Shown one piece after another: positions 53,322-62,679 of a DNA stretch of 64,000 bases (position 1 is its first letter; every line of letters starts with the position of its first letter). Made by a program: the position numbers and the translations under genes. The notes below the pieces were generated by a model, which made no database searches, was not told the DNA's origin, and saw only the letters and a program-made list of their open reading frames with translations. The stretch comes from Clostridia bacterium (GTDB lineage Bacteria; Bacillota; Clostridia; Lachnospirales; Lachnospiraceae), in the NCBI GenBank assembly GCA_910574835.1, contig CAJTDE010000026.1:1-64000 (forward strand). The letters are read 5' to 3'.

Positions 53322-54674
53322 ATGGCAATGGGAAATTTTGACTGGGAGCTTTTAGCGGAGCTTTTGGAAAACCGGCAGTTCCGTAAGCTTCGAGAGACAA
53401 TGGCCGAGATGAACGAGGTGGATATTGCGGAGTTCATTGAGGAGCAGGAGCTGGAAAAGAAGGTACTGGTGTACCGGATGCTGCCGAAAGAGCTGGCGGC
53501 GGATGTGTTTTCCTTCCTGGAGGTTGAGGACCAGGAGCATATTATCAACAGTATTACGGACTATGAGCTGGGAAAAATCATCGAGGACCTTTATGTGGAC
53601 GACGCGGTAGATATGCTGGAGGAGCTTCCGGCTATTGTGGTAAAGCGTGTGCTTAAGAATGCGGCGCCGGACACCCGGGCTTTGATTAATCAGTTTTTAC
53701 AGTATCCGGAGAACAGCGCCGGAAGCATTATGACGGCGGAGTACATCGGACTTAAGCGGAATATGACCGTGGAGCAGGCATTTGCCTATATCCGGGAAAA
53801 CGGCGTGGATAAGGAGACGATTTACACCTGCTTTGTGACGGACAGCAAGCGTCAGCTCCAGGGCGTTGTGACGGTGAAGGATCTGCTGATGAATCCGTAT
53901 CACACCATTATCAAGGATATTATGGATGAGAATATCATCTATGCGGTGACTACGGAGGATCAGGAGGAGGTTGTGGAAACCTTCAACAAGTATGATCTGC
54001 TCTGTCTGCCGGTGGTGGACCATGAGGATCGTCTGGTGGGAATTGTCACCGTAGACGATGTGGTGGAGGTTATGGAGCAGGAGGCCACGGAGGACTTTGA
54101 GAAGATGGCGGCTATGCTGCCCTCAGAGAAGCCCTATCTGAAAACCAGTGTTCTGGAGTTGGCCAAGAACCGTATTCCCTGGCTTTTGCTTTTGATGTTT
54201 ACCTCTCTTTTGACAGGGGCGATTCTTGTAACTTATGAAAATGCCCTTCAGGTGGTGCCGCTGCTGATCAGCTTTATTCCGATGCTGATGGATACCAGCG
54301 GAAACTGCGGCAATCAGAGCAGTACGATGGTGATCCGCGGTATGGCGGTGGGAGATATCGAGCTTCGGGATGTGGCGCGGGTAGCCTGGAAGGAGCTTCG
54401 GGTGGGATTTCTGTGCGGCCTTGTGCTGGCGGCGGCTAATTTTGTGCGGCTGCTTTTGCAGTATCCGGATCAGCCTTTGGTGAATCTGGTGGTGGTGCTG
54501 TCCCTGGTGCTTACGGTGATTCTGGCTAAGACGATTGGCTGTACGTTGCCGATGCTGGCGAAGCGGATGAATCTGGACCCGGCCATTATGGCGGCTCCGC
54601 TGATTACGACCATTGTGGATGCGTGCAGTCTGATGATTTATTTTCGGCTGGCATGTGTCTTATTAAAGATATAA
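53322..54674 (+). CDS. mgtE: MgtE-type magnesium transporter
   Basis: A 450-residue MgtE: N-terminal superhelical domain (about 1-130, acidic), two CBS domains (about 130-255) that sense Mg2+, and five C-terminal membrane helices (about 275-450) with the pore segment FIPMLMDTSGNCGNQ, typical of the family. ATG 53322 has GGAGGAG 7 nt upstream; the longer frame from 53280 is unlikely. Expressed from a promoter with a long leader, which suggests Mg2+-dependent control. trpS follows closely. Confidence 0.94.
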   Translation: MAMGNFDWELLAELLENRQFRKLRETMAEMNEVDIAEFIEEQELEKKVLVYRMLPKELAADVFSFLEVEDQEHIINSITDYELGKIIEDLYVDDAVDMLEELPAIVVKRVLKNAAPDTRALINQFLQYPENSAGSIMTAEYIGLKRNMTVEQAFAYIRENGVDKETIYTCFVTDSKRQLQGVVTVKDLLMNPYHTIIKDIMDENIIYAVTTEDQEEVVETFNKYDLLCLPVVDHEDRLVGIVTVDDVVEVMEQEATEDFEKMAAMLPSEKPYLKTSVLELAKNRIPWLLLLMFTSLLTGAILVTYENALQVVPLLISFIPMLMDTSGNCGNQSSTMVIRGMAVGDIELRDVARVAWKELRVGFLCGLVLAAANFVRLLLQYPDQPLVNLVVVLSLVLTVILAKTIGCTLPMLAKRMNLDPAIMAAPLITTIVDACSLMIYFRLACVLLKI

Positions 54675-54697
54675 TAATTGTAGGAGGATACTTAACA

Positions 54698-55702
54698 ATG
54701 CTGGGAGACAAAAAGGTCCTGTACAGCGGAATGCAGGCGACAGGCAATCTGACTTTGGGAAATTATCTGGGAGCCTTGAAGAATTGGCTTACCTTAAGTG
54801 ATGAATATGAATGTTTTTACGGTGTGGTGGATCTTCACTCTATCACGATCCGCCAGGACCCGGCGGAGCTGCGCAGAAGGGCGCGTGCGCTTCTGACCCT
54901 GTATATTGCGGCGGGACTGGACCCGGAGAAGAACTGCATTTATTATCAATCCCATGTATCGGGACACGCGGAGCTGGCATGGATTCTCAACTGCTTTACC
55001 TATATGGGAGAGCTGAACCGGATGACTCAGTTCAAGGATAAGGCGGCAAAGCATGCGGACAATATCAATGCGGGACTTTTTACTTATCCGGTATTGATGG
55101 CTGCGGATATTTTGCTGTACCAGGCGGATGTGGTGCCGGTGGGCGTGGATCAGATGCAGCATCTGGAGATAACCAGAGATATAGCGCAGCGGTTTAACGG
55201 CATTTACGGGGATGTGTTTACTGTTCCGGAGGCTTATATCGGCAAGGTGGGAGCGAAGATTATGAGCCTTCAGGACCCGGCAAAGAAGATGTCAAAGTCG
55301 GATGAGAATCCCAATGCCAGCATTTATCTGATGGACGACCCGGATACCATTATGCGCAAGTTCAAGCGCGCGGTGACGGATTCGGAGAGCCGGATCCTTT
55401 ATCGCGACGAGCAGCCGGGAATCAAAAATCTTATTGATATTTACTGCGCTTGCACCGGAAAGACTCCGGATGAAACGGTACGGGAGTTTGACGGCAGGGG
55501 CTATGGAGAGTTTAAGCCTGCGGTGGGCGAGGCTGTGGTGGCTGTGCTGAAACCTCTGCAGGAGCGGGTTGCGCAGCTTAATAAGGATAAGGCGTATATT
55601 GATTCCGTTATTAAAAATAATGGGGAGAAGGCTCAGTATTTTGCCAATAAGACGCTGCGGAAGGTGCAGAAGAAGGTGGGCTTTCCGGAAAGAGTGAGAT
55701 AA
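54698..55702 (+). CDS. trpS: Tryptophanyl-tRNA synthetase
   Basis: A 334-residue class I synthetase that charges tRNA-Trp. The HIGH-type motif is in TLGNYLG (residues 19-25) and KMSKS is at 197-201. ATG 54698 has TAGGAGG upstream, with only 23 bp behind mgtE, so the two are probably cotranscribed. There is no room for a T-box leader. Standard length. Confidence 0.95.
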   Translation: MLGDKKVLYSGMQATGNLTLGNYLGALKNWLTLSDEYECFYGVVDLHSITIRQDPAELRRRARALLTLYIAAGLDPEKNCIYYQSHVSGHAELAWILNCFTYMGELNRMTQFKDKAAKHADNINAGLFTYPVLMAADILLYQADVVPVGVDQMQHLEITRDIAQRFNGIYGDVFTVPEAYIGKVGAKIMSLQDPAKKMSKSDENPNASIYLMDDPDTIMRKFKRAVTDSESRILYRDEQPGIKNLIDIYCACTGKTPDETVREFDGRGYGEFKPAVGEAVVAVLKPLQERVAQLNKDKAYIDSVIKNNGEKAQYFANKTLRKVQKKVGFPERVR

Positions 55703-55792
55703 GGAATGTTAGAAAAAGGGCTGAAGCTTGCTGTGTGCAGGTTTTGGTTCTTTTTTTATTTTGCAGATGTTCTGCGTGATTAAATTGAGCGA

Positions 55793-55847
55793 ATGATTGA
55801 AAAATAATCATAAAGTAATTGCGTCTAAGGGAAACAGCCGTTATAAT
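55793..55847. promoter_or_regulatory. deoR promoter and operator-like palindrome
   Basis: A 19-bp palindrome ATGATTGAAAAATAATCAT (55793-55811) lies 7 bp before TTGCGT (55819-55824), which with TATAAT (55842-55847) and a 17-bp spacer forms the promoter of the DeoR gene. The palindrome core recurs at 56663-56679 with one change. Confidence 0.65.
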
Positions 55848-55884
55848 GATAAGGTACTTATTATGAGATGAAGGATGTGTAAAT

Positions 55885-56676
55885 ATGAAATTTGCAGCTC
55901 GAAAAGAAAAAATGCTGTCGCTTTTGGACGTCTATGAGACAATGACGGTCCAGCAGCTGGTAGACTTGTTGGAGATTTCGCCGGCTACCGTACGCCGTGA
56001 TATTGTACGGCTGGAGGAAAGCGGCGAATTGCAGCGCTATTGGGGAGGGATTCGGAGAAAACAGACCCCGGAGAACCGCAGGAAAGATAATCTGCGGCAT
56101 CAGATTTCAGATATCAATCATACGGTGATTGCCCGGATTGCGGCAGAGCAGATACAGGATAATGAATTGATTTTCATTGGCTCCGGCACTACGACACTTG
56201 CCATGATTCCGCTGATTCGCAATAAAAATATCCATGTGATTACAAACGGTATTCCGCAGCTTGAGGCGCTTCACCGCAAAAACATTCAAGCCTTACTGCT
56301 GTGCGGCTTTTTTAAGGAGTATTCCCGGTCTTTGGTAGGGAAGGAGACGGTTCAGATGCTTCAGAGCTACCGGTTTGACCGGGCATTTCTTGGGGTGAAT
56401 GGAATTGACGATCAGCTTTCCCTGCTTTCGGCAGACGAGTATGAGGATTCAATCAAAACCCTCTGTATCCGTCATTCCAAGAATACTTATGTCCTGGCCG
56501 GAAAGGAAAAGTTCCACCGGACGGCTTACTATGCGGTCTCCAATCAGACGGCCGGGGATGTTATGCTGATCACCAACTATCCGGAATATCCTTCCGACGG
56601 CTGGGTCAGTGTTTCCGGCGGATGCATGGGAAGGATTGGCGATTTGCTGCATGATAAAAAAATGATTGAAATATAA
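55885..56676 (+). CDS. DeoR-family regulator of the PTS-sulfatase operon
   Basis: A 263-residue DeoR/GlpR regulator. N-terminal HTH with MTVQQLVDLLEISPATVRRD (about 20-39), then a phosphosugar-binding domain with FIGSGTTTLAM and ITNGIPQL loops. It usually represses until a sugar phosphate binds. It stands immediately before the PTS operon, and operator-like palindromes lie before it and across its own 3' end (TGATTGAAATATAATCA at 56663-56679). This implies control of both transcripts. Confidence 0.9.
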   Translation: MKFAARKEKMLSLLDVYETMTVQQLVDLLEISPATVRRDIVRLEESGELQRYWGGIRRKQTPENRRKDNLRHQISDINHTVIARIAAEQIQDNELIFIGSGTTTLAMIPLIRNKNIHVITNGIPQLEALHRKNIQALLLCGFFKEYSRSLVGKETVQMLQSYRFDRAFLGVNGIDDQLSLLSADEYEDSIKTLCIRHSKNTYVLAGKEKFHRTAYYAVSNQTAGDVMLITNYPEYPSDGWVSVSGGCMGRIGDLLHDKKMIEI

Positions 56677-56756
56677 TCAAAAAATACAAAAATAAATCAA
56701 ATTATGATTGAAATAATGATTTATTGATTGACAATTTGACGAAGCAATGTTATAGT
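56663..56756 (+). promoter_or_regulatory. PTS operon promoter with DeoR operator copies
   Basis: TTGACA (56728-56733) and TATAGT (56751-56756) with a 17-bp spacer form a near-consensus promoter. Operator-like TGATTG units lie at 56663-56679 (palindrome overlapping the deoR stop), 56705-56721 and 56725-56733 (overlapping the -35). Confidence 0.7.
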
Positions 56757-56899
56757 GAGAGTACGAGGTGAAGCTGAAGCTGGCAAAAAGTGAAACCAAA
56801 AGTACTCTTTTTTTGTTATAAATAACAAAGAAAGGGCACAATGGAACAGAGAGGTATTGAAAAGGCATTACTACGATATTAGAAATGGAGGAAGAACAA

Positions 56900-58210
56900 A
56901 TGAGTGTCGTTAGTTTTTTGGTGAATGATTTATTGACTACGCCGACTATTTTGATTGGCTTGCTGATTCTTCTTGGCTACATATTGCAGAAGGCAGGCAT
57001 TGTAAAGGCCATTACCGGAACAATCAGCGCAATGGTGGGTCTGCAGCTTATTATCTTCGGCGGCAGCCAGTTTTCCGCAGTTTTCAAGCCGATTACGACT
57101 GCGGTATGCGAAGCCACAGGGATTCAAGGCTATATTATGGATTCCTACGCAATGAAGGCGGCCAGCCAGGAAGCGCTGGGAGATGCTTTCGGATGGATGG
57201 CATATGTATTTCTGATTGCATTTGCCGTAAATATTATTTTTGTGATGCTGGGAAAATATACAAAGGTAAAGGGCGTTTTCTTAACCGGAAATGCCGGTAC
57301 GGCCCATTCCCAGGCAATGCTCTGGCTGATTATGGCTAATTTCGCACTGCCTTCTATGGCGGCGATTGTGATTTCCGGTATTTTGGTGGGTATTTACTGG
57401 GCATATTCTACGACGCTGGCTGCAGGCGTGGTGGATGAGGTTACGGACGGAGGCGGATTTACGGTCGGACATAACCAGCAGATAGGTATCTGGTTTTTCG
57501 GACGCCTTGCACCGAAGCTTGCAGGCAAAAAGTCTATAGACTGTGAGGACATGAATCTTCCCGGATGGCTGGCCGTATTTAATAACAATGTGACTTCCGT
57601 GGCGCTGCTGATGTTTGTATTTGTAAGCTTATTCTGTATTCCTCTTGGAATTGACGGGATTACGGAGCTTTCCGGCGGAACCCACTGGATTATTTATCTG
57701 ATTATGGTAGGTATCCAGTTCTCCATGTATATGGTAATTCTGCTCCAGGGCGTCCGGATGCTGTGTTCTGAGCTGACCGCATCCTTCCAGGGAATCCAGC
57801 AGAAGCTTGTGCCAAATGCAATTCCGGCCATTGATGTTGCGGCTCTGCTTCCGTTTTCACCCAATGCGGCGACGATTGGATTTTTGTTCTGTACCTTGGG
57901 AACCGTATTTTCTATGGCAATCCTTCTGGTAACCGGCAGCTCCATGATGATGCTTCCCGGCTTTACCCCCTTATTCTTCTCGGGTGGACCGATTGGAGTG
58001 GTTGCAAACAAGAAGGGCGGCTTAAGGGCCGTAATTATCTGCTGCTTCCTGCTGGGTGTGATTCAGACCTTCGGAACCTGCTGGGCGATTACGCAGATTC
58101 ATTTTCCATCGGCTACGGGGTGGTCCGGAATGTTTGACCTGTCAACCGTATGGCCGGCTGTGATTCAGGTCCTGCGCTTTATCGGCGGTCTGTTTGGCAT
58201 TACCGTTTAA
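56900..58210 (+). CDS. PTS IIC component, ascorbate (UlaA/SgaT) family
   Basis: A 436-residue permease of the ascorbate-galactitol PTS superfamily, with about eleven hydrophobic segments. Recognisable are the NDLLTTPTILIGLLILLGYI start, the KGVFLTGNAGTAHSQAM loop and TVGHNQQIG. ATG 56900 has GGAGGAAG 7 nt upstream. It would work with the IIB protein encoded next; no IIA is nearby, so it must be supplied from elsewhere. The substrate is probably a sulfated or acidic sugar, given the sulfatase gene. Confidence 0.9.
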   Translation: MSVVSFLVNDLLTTPTILIGLLILLGYILQKAGIVKAITGTISAMVGLQLIIFGGSQFSAVFKPITTAVCEATGIQGYIMDSYAMKAASQEALGDAFGWMAYVFLIAFAVNIIFVMLGKYTKVKGVFLTGNAGTAHSQAMLWLIMANFALPSMAAIVISGILVGIYWAYSTTLAAGVVDEVTDGGGFTVGHNQQIGIWFFGRLAPKLAGKKSIDCEDMNLPGWLAVFNNNVTSVALLMFVFVSLFCIPLGIDGITELSGGTHWIIYLIMVGIQFSMYMVILLQGVRMLCSELTASFQGIQQKLVPNAIPAIDVAALLPFSPNAATIGFLFCTLGTVFSMAILLVTGSSMMMLPGFTPLFFSGGPIGVVANKKGGLRAVIICCFLLGVIQTFGTCWAITQIHFPSATGWSGMFDLSTVWPAVIQVLRFIGGLFGITV

Positions 58211-58271
58211 AGATGTGCTCTTCAATGTTGGAAAAAGACTGTCTTATAATAAATGAAATAGGAGTAAAAAA

Positions 58272-58589
58272 ATGGAAAATAACAAGATTAATGTATTATT
58301 CGTATGCGGTATGGGAATGGGAACAAGCACTATGGCGGAGTTGGGTGTGAAAAATAACTTGAACAAGCTTCACATTTCCGCAAATGTACAGCACACCTCC
58401 TTAGGACAGATGGAATCTCTGCGGGAATGGGCGGATATTATTGTGATTTTGAAAAATCTCTTTAACCAGATCACGGTGAAGGAAGGGGAATTTATTATTC
58501 CGGTGGTTAATGTGATGGACGGTAAAGGCATTGCGGCACAGATTGAGGAAATTGTGGTTCAGCATTTTCCGGAAGCGAAAGGATCTTGA
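58272..58589 (+). CDS. PTS IIB component, ascorbate (UlaB/SgaB) family
   Basis: A 105-residue IIB protein with phospho-Cys12 in VCGMGMGTS, the lactose/ascorbate-type loop. AGGAG precedes ATG 58272. It passes phosphate from IIA to the sugar carried by the IIC at 56900. The sulfatase start follows its stop by 2 nt, so the three genes are one operon. Confidence 0.92.
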   Translation: MENNKINVLFVCGMGMGTSTMAELGVKNNLNKLHISANVQHTSLGQMESLREWADIIVILKNLFNQITVKEGEFIIPVVNVMDGKGIAAQIEEIVVQHFPEAKGS

Positions 58590-58591
58590 GC

Positions 58592-60070
58592 ATGAAAGCG
58601 ATTATTGTATTTTATGATACATTGAACCGCCGGTATCTTCCCTGTTACAATCCGAAGACGACGACGATTGCGCCTAATTTTACCAGGCTTTCCCGGCACA
58701 GCGTCCGTTTTGAAAACAGCTATGTGGGGTCCATGCCCTGTATTCCGGCCCGGCGGGAGCTGCACACGGGACGGTACAACTTTCTTCACCGGGAATGGGG
58801 ACCTTTGGAGCCGTTTGACGATTCTATGCCGGAGCTTTTGAAGGAAAATGGTATTTATACGCATTTGATATCAGATCATCTGCATTACTGGGAGGATGGA
58901 GGAAGCAATTACCACACACGTTATTCTTCCTGGGAGATTATCCGCGGACAGGAGGGGGATCACTGGAAGGGGCAGAAGGCCGAGCCGGAGATTCCGCCGG
59001 TGGTCAAGGTTCCGCAGAAGCAGCAGGGGGGCGGAACCTCCGGCTTGTGGCGTTATGACTGGGTGAATCGTCAGCATATTCAGGAGGAGGAGGACTTTCC
59101 TCAGACAAAATGCTTTGATCGTGCCTGTGAGTTCCTGGAGGTGAATCACGGGGAAGATAATTGGCTGCTTCATCTGGAGACCTTTGATCCTCATGAGCCT
59201 TTCTATGTGCCGAAGAAGTATCTGGATATGTATCCGGAAGAGTATGAAGGGAAGCACTTTGACTGGCCGAGGGGAGCTGCGGAGGAGACAGAGGAAGAGA
59301 TTGCTCACTGCCGCAGGCAGTACCAGGCGCTGGTGACCATGTGTGACCGCAATCTGGGGCGTATTCTGGATATGATGGACCGCTATGGAATGTGGGAAGA
59401 TACCATGCTGATCGTAGGCACGGATCATGGATTTCTTCTGGCAGAGCACGGATACTGGGGGAAGAATCAGATGCCTTATTACAATGAGGTTGCGCATACG
59501 CCGCTGTTTATCTGGGACCCGCGTTACCGGGAGCAGGATGTACTGAGGCAGTCCCTTGTGCAGATGATTGACTGGATGCCTACCTTGCTTCATTATTTTG
59601 ATACGCCGATTCCCAAGGATGTACAGGGGAGTATTTTGGACGGGGTGATTCAAAAGGATGAGCCGAACCGGGAATATGCGCTTTATGGGGTGTTCAGCGG
59701 TCATGTGAATATTACGGACGGAGATTATGCTTATATGAGGGCGCCTTTGCCGGAGAAGGTGAATGAGGTTTATAATTATACGCTGGAGCCTCGGCATATG
59801 AACAGCAGGTTCAGCCCGGAGGAAATGCGGACGGCTGTTCTGGTTCCGCCGTTTTCTTTTACGAAGGGGTGTCCGGTTTTAAAGGTTAAGAGTAAGGATA
59901 AATATAAGGTGGGGCGTTTTGGGACCAGGCTGTATGACTTGAAGGCGGACCCGGAGGAGAAGGCGCCTATTGAGAATGAAGAGGTGGAACGGAGAATGAT
60001 TCGGGCTATGATTCGGGCTATGGAGGAGAATGATTGTCCGCGGGAGCAGTTTGAGAGGTTGGGGTTGTAG
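58592..60070 (+). CDS. Cytoplasmic Cys-type sulfatase
   Basis: A 492-residue S1-type sulfatase. The CIPAR sequence (Cys50-Arg54) fits the C-x-P-x-R motif in which Cys becomes formylglycine; later GTDHG (metal Asp-His) and a KNQMPYYNE block complete the active site. There is no signal peptide, so it acts in the cytoplasm, presumably on sugar brought in by the PTS genes before it. ATG 58592 is chosen with AAAGGA upstream. A maturase (anSME) must be encoded outside the window. Family members desulfate 6-O- or 4-O-sulfated sugars; specificity unknown. The N-terminal metal motif has one Asp (FYDTLN) rather than two. Confidence 0.88.
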   Translation: MKAIIVFYDTLNRRYLPCYNPKTTTIAPNFTRLSRHSVRFENSYVGSMPCIPARRELHTGRYNFLHREWGPLEPFDDSMPELLKENGIYTHLISDHLHYWEDGGSNYHTRYSSWEIIRGQEGDHWKGQKAEPEIPPVVKVPQKQQGGGTSGLWRYDWVNRQHIQEEEDFPQTKCFDRACEFLEVNHGEDNWLLHLETFDPHEPFYVPKKYLDMYPEEYEGKHFDWPRGAAEETEEEIAHCRRQYQALVTMCDRNLGRILDMMDRYGMWEDTMLIVGTDHGFLLAEHGYWGKNQMPYYNEVAHTPLFIWDPRYREQDVLRQSLVQMIDWMPTLLHYFDTPIPKDVQGSILDGVIQKDEPNREYALYGVFSGHVNITDGDYAYMRAPLPEKVNEVYNYTLEPRHMNSRFSPEEMRTAVLVPPFSFTKGCPVLKVKSKDKYKVGRFGTRLYDLKADPEEKAPIENEEVERRMIRAMIRAMEENDCPREQFERLGL

Positions 60071-60084
60071 GGGACGGACGGTAT

Positions 60085-60281
60085 CCGCAAAATAAGCCCG
60101 CAGACTTTTCCATATCTGTGTTCGGACGGTTTACGGACAGTCTGTCTGCTTATAACGGACATTATTTAGGGAGTTTTCTGAAATGGGAGGATTTCCTGGG
60201 TAATGTCCGTTCTAATCAGACAGACTGTCCGCAAACAGCCGGACACCTGATATCGGAAAAGTCTGCGGGCTTATTTTGCGG
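60085..60281. repeat. Giant 197-bp near-perfect hairpin element
   Basis: A 27-bp perfect arm (60085-60111) pairs with 60255-60281. The pairing continues with few mismatches to 60148 against 60218, giving 64-nt arms. Inside, AACGGACATTA (60154-60164) pairs with TAATGTCCGTT (60201-60211), and GAAAT/ATTTC forms a small tip. No ORF of note. It lies between the sulfatase and ECF sigma genes. Its left arm shares a core with the hairpin at 48286-48363. Candidates: nonautonomous mobile element (MITE-like) or structured RNA. Confidence 0.85.
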
Positions 60282-60397
60282 ATGCCTGGTTTTGGGGTGC
60301 GGATCAAGTTTTTGGGATTTTTATTTTTTCTTAGTTTTTTTGTGACATTTCCCCTCTCTTAAAAGTATAATAGGTACAGGCCTGGAAGGAGGAGCAT

Positions 60398-61030
60398 ATG
60401 AATCGGGATATAGAACGGAAGCGGCAGATTGAAGCTCTGATTTTGAAATATGAGAAAACGGTATATAAGCTGGCTTATTCCTATATGAAGAATAGGCAGG
60501 ATACCGACGACGTGTATCAGGAAGTCTTCCTGCGGTTTTTCCGGAGAAAACCGGAGTTTGAGAGTGAGGAGCATGAAAAAGCTTGGTTTATCCGAACGAC
60601 GATTAATTGCTGCAAGAGCTGCCTTACGTCGGGGTGGGTGAAACGGACGATGGCTTTGGAGGAACGGACTTTGGGCCGGGAGGAAAGCTATGAGATGGAG
60701 GAGCAGAGCGAGCTTTTTTATGCGGTTATGAATCTTCCTGGGAAGTACCGGACAGTGATACATCTTTTTTACTACGAGGGTTATACGGTGAAGGAGATTG
60801 CGGAGCTTTTGGACGAAAAGGTGACGACGATTACCACAAGGCTTGGCAGAGGCCGGGAGCAGCTTCGGGAGGTTTTGGATGCTGAAGCGGACCGGGAGTC
60901 TAAGGCGCCGACGGACAGAGGGTATAAGAGCCGCGGCGGTTCCAAAACAGCAGGAGAGAAAAGTCAGAGTACGAAGGGAACGGGGAGATTCGCGGTTGTG
61001 GGACAGAAGGAAACCTGTATTAGATTTTAG
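60398..61030 (+). CDS. ECF RNA polymerase sigma factor
   Basis: A 210-residue sigma-70-family ECF factor. Region 2: YSYMKNRQDTDDVYQEVFLRFF (given as YSYMKNRQDTDD and VYQEVFLRFF), region 4 with YEGYTVKEIAELLDEKVTTI as the -35-binding HTH. The last 45 residues are a basic, low-complexity tail not usual in ECF factors. GGAGG precedes ATG 60398; a TATAAT box lies 27 bp upstream at 60366. The DUF4179 gene follows 18 nt later and probably encodes its anti-sigma factor. Confidence 0.9.
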   Translation: MNRDIERKRQIEALILKYEKTVYKLAYSYMKNRQDTDDVYQEVFLRFFRRKPEFESEEHEKAWFIRTTINCCKSCLTSGWVKRTMALEERTLGREESYEMEEQSELFYAVMNLPGKYRTVIHLFYYEGYTVKEIAELLDEKVTTITTRLGRGREQLREVLDAEADRESKAPTDRGYKSRGGSKTAGEKSQSTKGTGRFAVVGQKETCIRF

Positions 61031-61048
61031 AAAAGGAGGAGTGCGGGC

Positions 61049-62614
61049 ATGAGTATAAAAGGATATAAAAATGCATTTTCAGGGATCGAGCCTTCCAAGG
61101 AGCTGCACGACTCTTTGCTTCAGGCAGTTTTGGAAGAGGAGAATATGAAAATGGATAATAGAGGAAGAAAGCAGATGAAACGAACCGGACGTGTGAGGCC
61201 CAGACTGATTGCGGCTTGTGCGGCGGTGATGATTCTTGGCGTATCTATGACAGCGGCGGCGGCTTTTGATTTGAATGATATTTTTCAGGACTTCTTTAAA
61301 AGAGAAGTGGCCGCAGAGGAGGAAGGAAATGAACCGTCTGCTGTGCCTCTGGAGGCGGGAGACGATTTTCTTGCAAGCGCCGGAAATGTGATTCATGAGG
61401 AGACAACCGGAGATGGTCTTAAGCTGACGCTTCGGGGAACGGTGGGAGACGGCAATGTTCTTTATGCGGCTCTTGATGTGGAGACAGCGGACGGAAGTCC
61501 TTTGCGGGAGGAACAGGAAGGGAGCGTGCAGTCTTACCGGTTTGAGGAGGTTATGCTTGAGGGGGAAGGCATCGGAGGCGATGGGCTGAACCGGATTTAT
61601 TGCGGCCTGGAGCGGATTGACGACGGCAGCGTGCCGGGTAAGGCGACCTTTTTGCTGTCGGAGATGCTTGAGAATGATTTCAAGGGCAAGGAGATCAAAA
61701 TGTCTCTGCGGAATCTGATGGTAGAGAGCAATGAGGTTGTTGACTTGGAAATGGATAAAACCATCTGGGAGCTGATGCAGGAGTTTGAGCCTCTAAAGAT
61801 TCGGGAAAACGTACAAGGCGCCGGTTTGACGGTAGACAGTTGCAGCACCGAGGAGGATGCAAAAGGAAATGTGTCTGCCCATGAGAACTTTATAGTGGAA
61901 AAGACGGATAAGCGGGTTGCATTTTCTTCTAAGTACCCGGAGGCAAGTATTTCTAACTTAGGTATCTGGAAGGGGCAGTATGAGGATAATCTGATAGTCA
62001 ATCTGGACTTTGGAGGAGCATTTGACTGGGACCTGTTGGATCAAAAGAGATTGATTGTAATGGATCGCCGTACCGGAGAGGTGCTTGACGGAAGCTCAGG
62101 AGCTTTGGCTATTGGAAATGGAGCCGAGGAGGACTATTTCCCGGGTATGGAGAATCAGGCGGATATTGTAGGAGAAGATTATATTTCCTGCCGCTACTGT
62201 TTTAACAATATCGGGGAGAGTCAGGCGAAAAATGCAATCTTTGCCCTGGGCGGCGACGGCTCTTATGAAGAACTGTTCGGCGGCGAGTGGACTTTGAGTT
62301 TCCAAGTGGACTATGAGGACACCATGCAGACCTGGGAATTGCAGGAAAAGGCTGCGGCCGGGAATGTGGAAATCAAGAAAGTTCAGATTTCTCCTGTGTC
62401 TGCCGTAGTGGAATTTGACGCATTGTCGGATGAGAGAGCGGAGCTTGAGGATGTTTCTTTGAAGCTTAAAGACGGAAACCAGGTGGGATGGAGCGCTATG
62501 AGCCAGGACTCCGATGAGAACGGCGGAGCATCCTGCAGGGTTATCTGGAAAAGCGTGGTGGAACTGGATGAGATTCAAAGCATTATCGTGAATGGGACGG
62601 AGATTGAACTGTAG
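61049..62614 (+). CDS. DUF4179 membrane protein, probable anti-sigma factor
   Basis: A 521-residue protein: short cytoplasmic N-terminus (about 1-50), one membrane helix (about 52-73, IAACAAVMILGVSMTAAAAF), and a large extracytoplasmic part with the DUF4179 domain and C-terminal beta-rich regions. This topology behind an ECF sigma gene is the usual arrangement in Firmicutes; the N-terminus would hold the sigma factor. AAAAGGAGG precedes ATG 61049. The extracellular signal is unknown. Confidence 0.88.
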   Translation: MSIKGYKNAFSGIEPSKELHDSLLQAVLEEENMKMDNRGRKQMKRTGRVRPRLIAACAAVMILGVSMTAAAAFDLNDIFQDFFKREVAAEEEGNEPSAVPLEAGDDFLASAGNVIHEETTGDGLKLTLRGTVGDGNVLYAALDVETADGSPLREEQEGSVQSYRFEEVMLEGEGIGGDGLNRIYCGLERIDDGSVPGKATFLLSEMLENDFKGKEIKMSLRNLMVESNEVVDLEMDKTIWELMQEFEPLKIRENVQGAGLTVDSCSTEEDAKGNVSAHENFIVEKTDKRVAFSSKYPEASISNLGIWKGQYEDNLIVNLDFGGAFDWDLLDQKRLIVMDRRTGEVLDGSSGALAIGNGAEEDYFPGMENQADIVGEDYISCRYCFNNIGESQAKNAIFALGGDGSYEELFGGEWTLSFQVDYEDTMQTWELQEKAAAGNVEIKKVQISPVSAVVEFDALSDERAELEDVSLKLKDGNQVGWSAMSQDSDENGGASCRVIWKSVVELDEIQSIIVNGTEIEL

Positions 62615-62679
62615 TGATACGGTATGCAAAAGTCTGTGAGATAAGCGAAGGATTTGGATAAAGAATAAGTGATTGAATG

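Noticed and set aside
54661-54697. T-box or trp leader before trpS
   Set aside because: Only 23 bp separate it from mgtE, too short for a T-box; no upstream leader of its own.
55707-55761. Terminator after trpS
   Set aside because: A T-rich run is present but I could not build a convincing stem before it.
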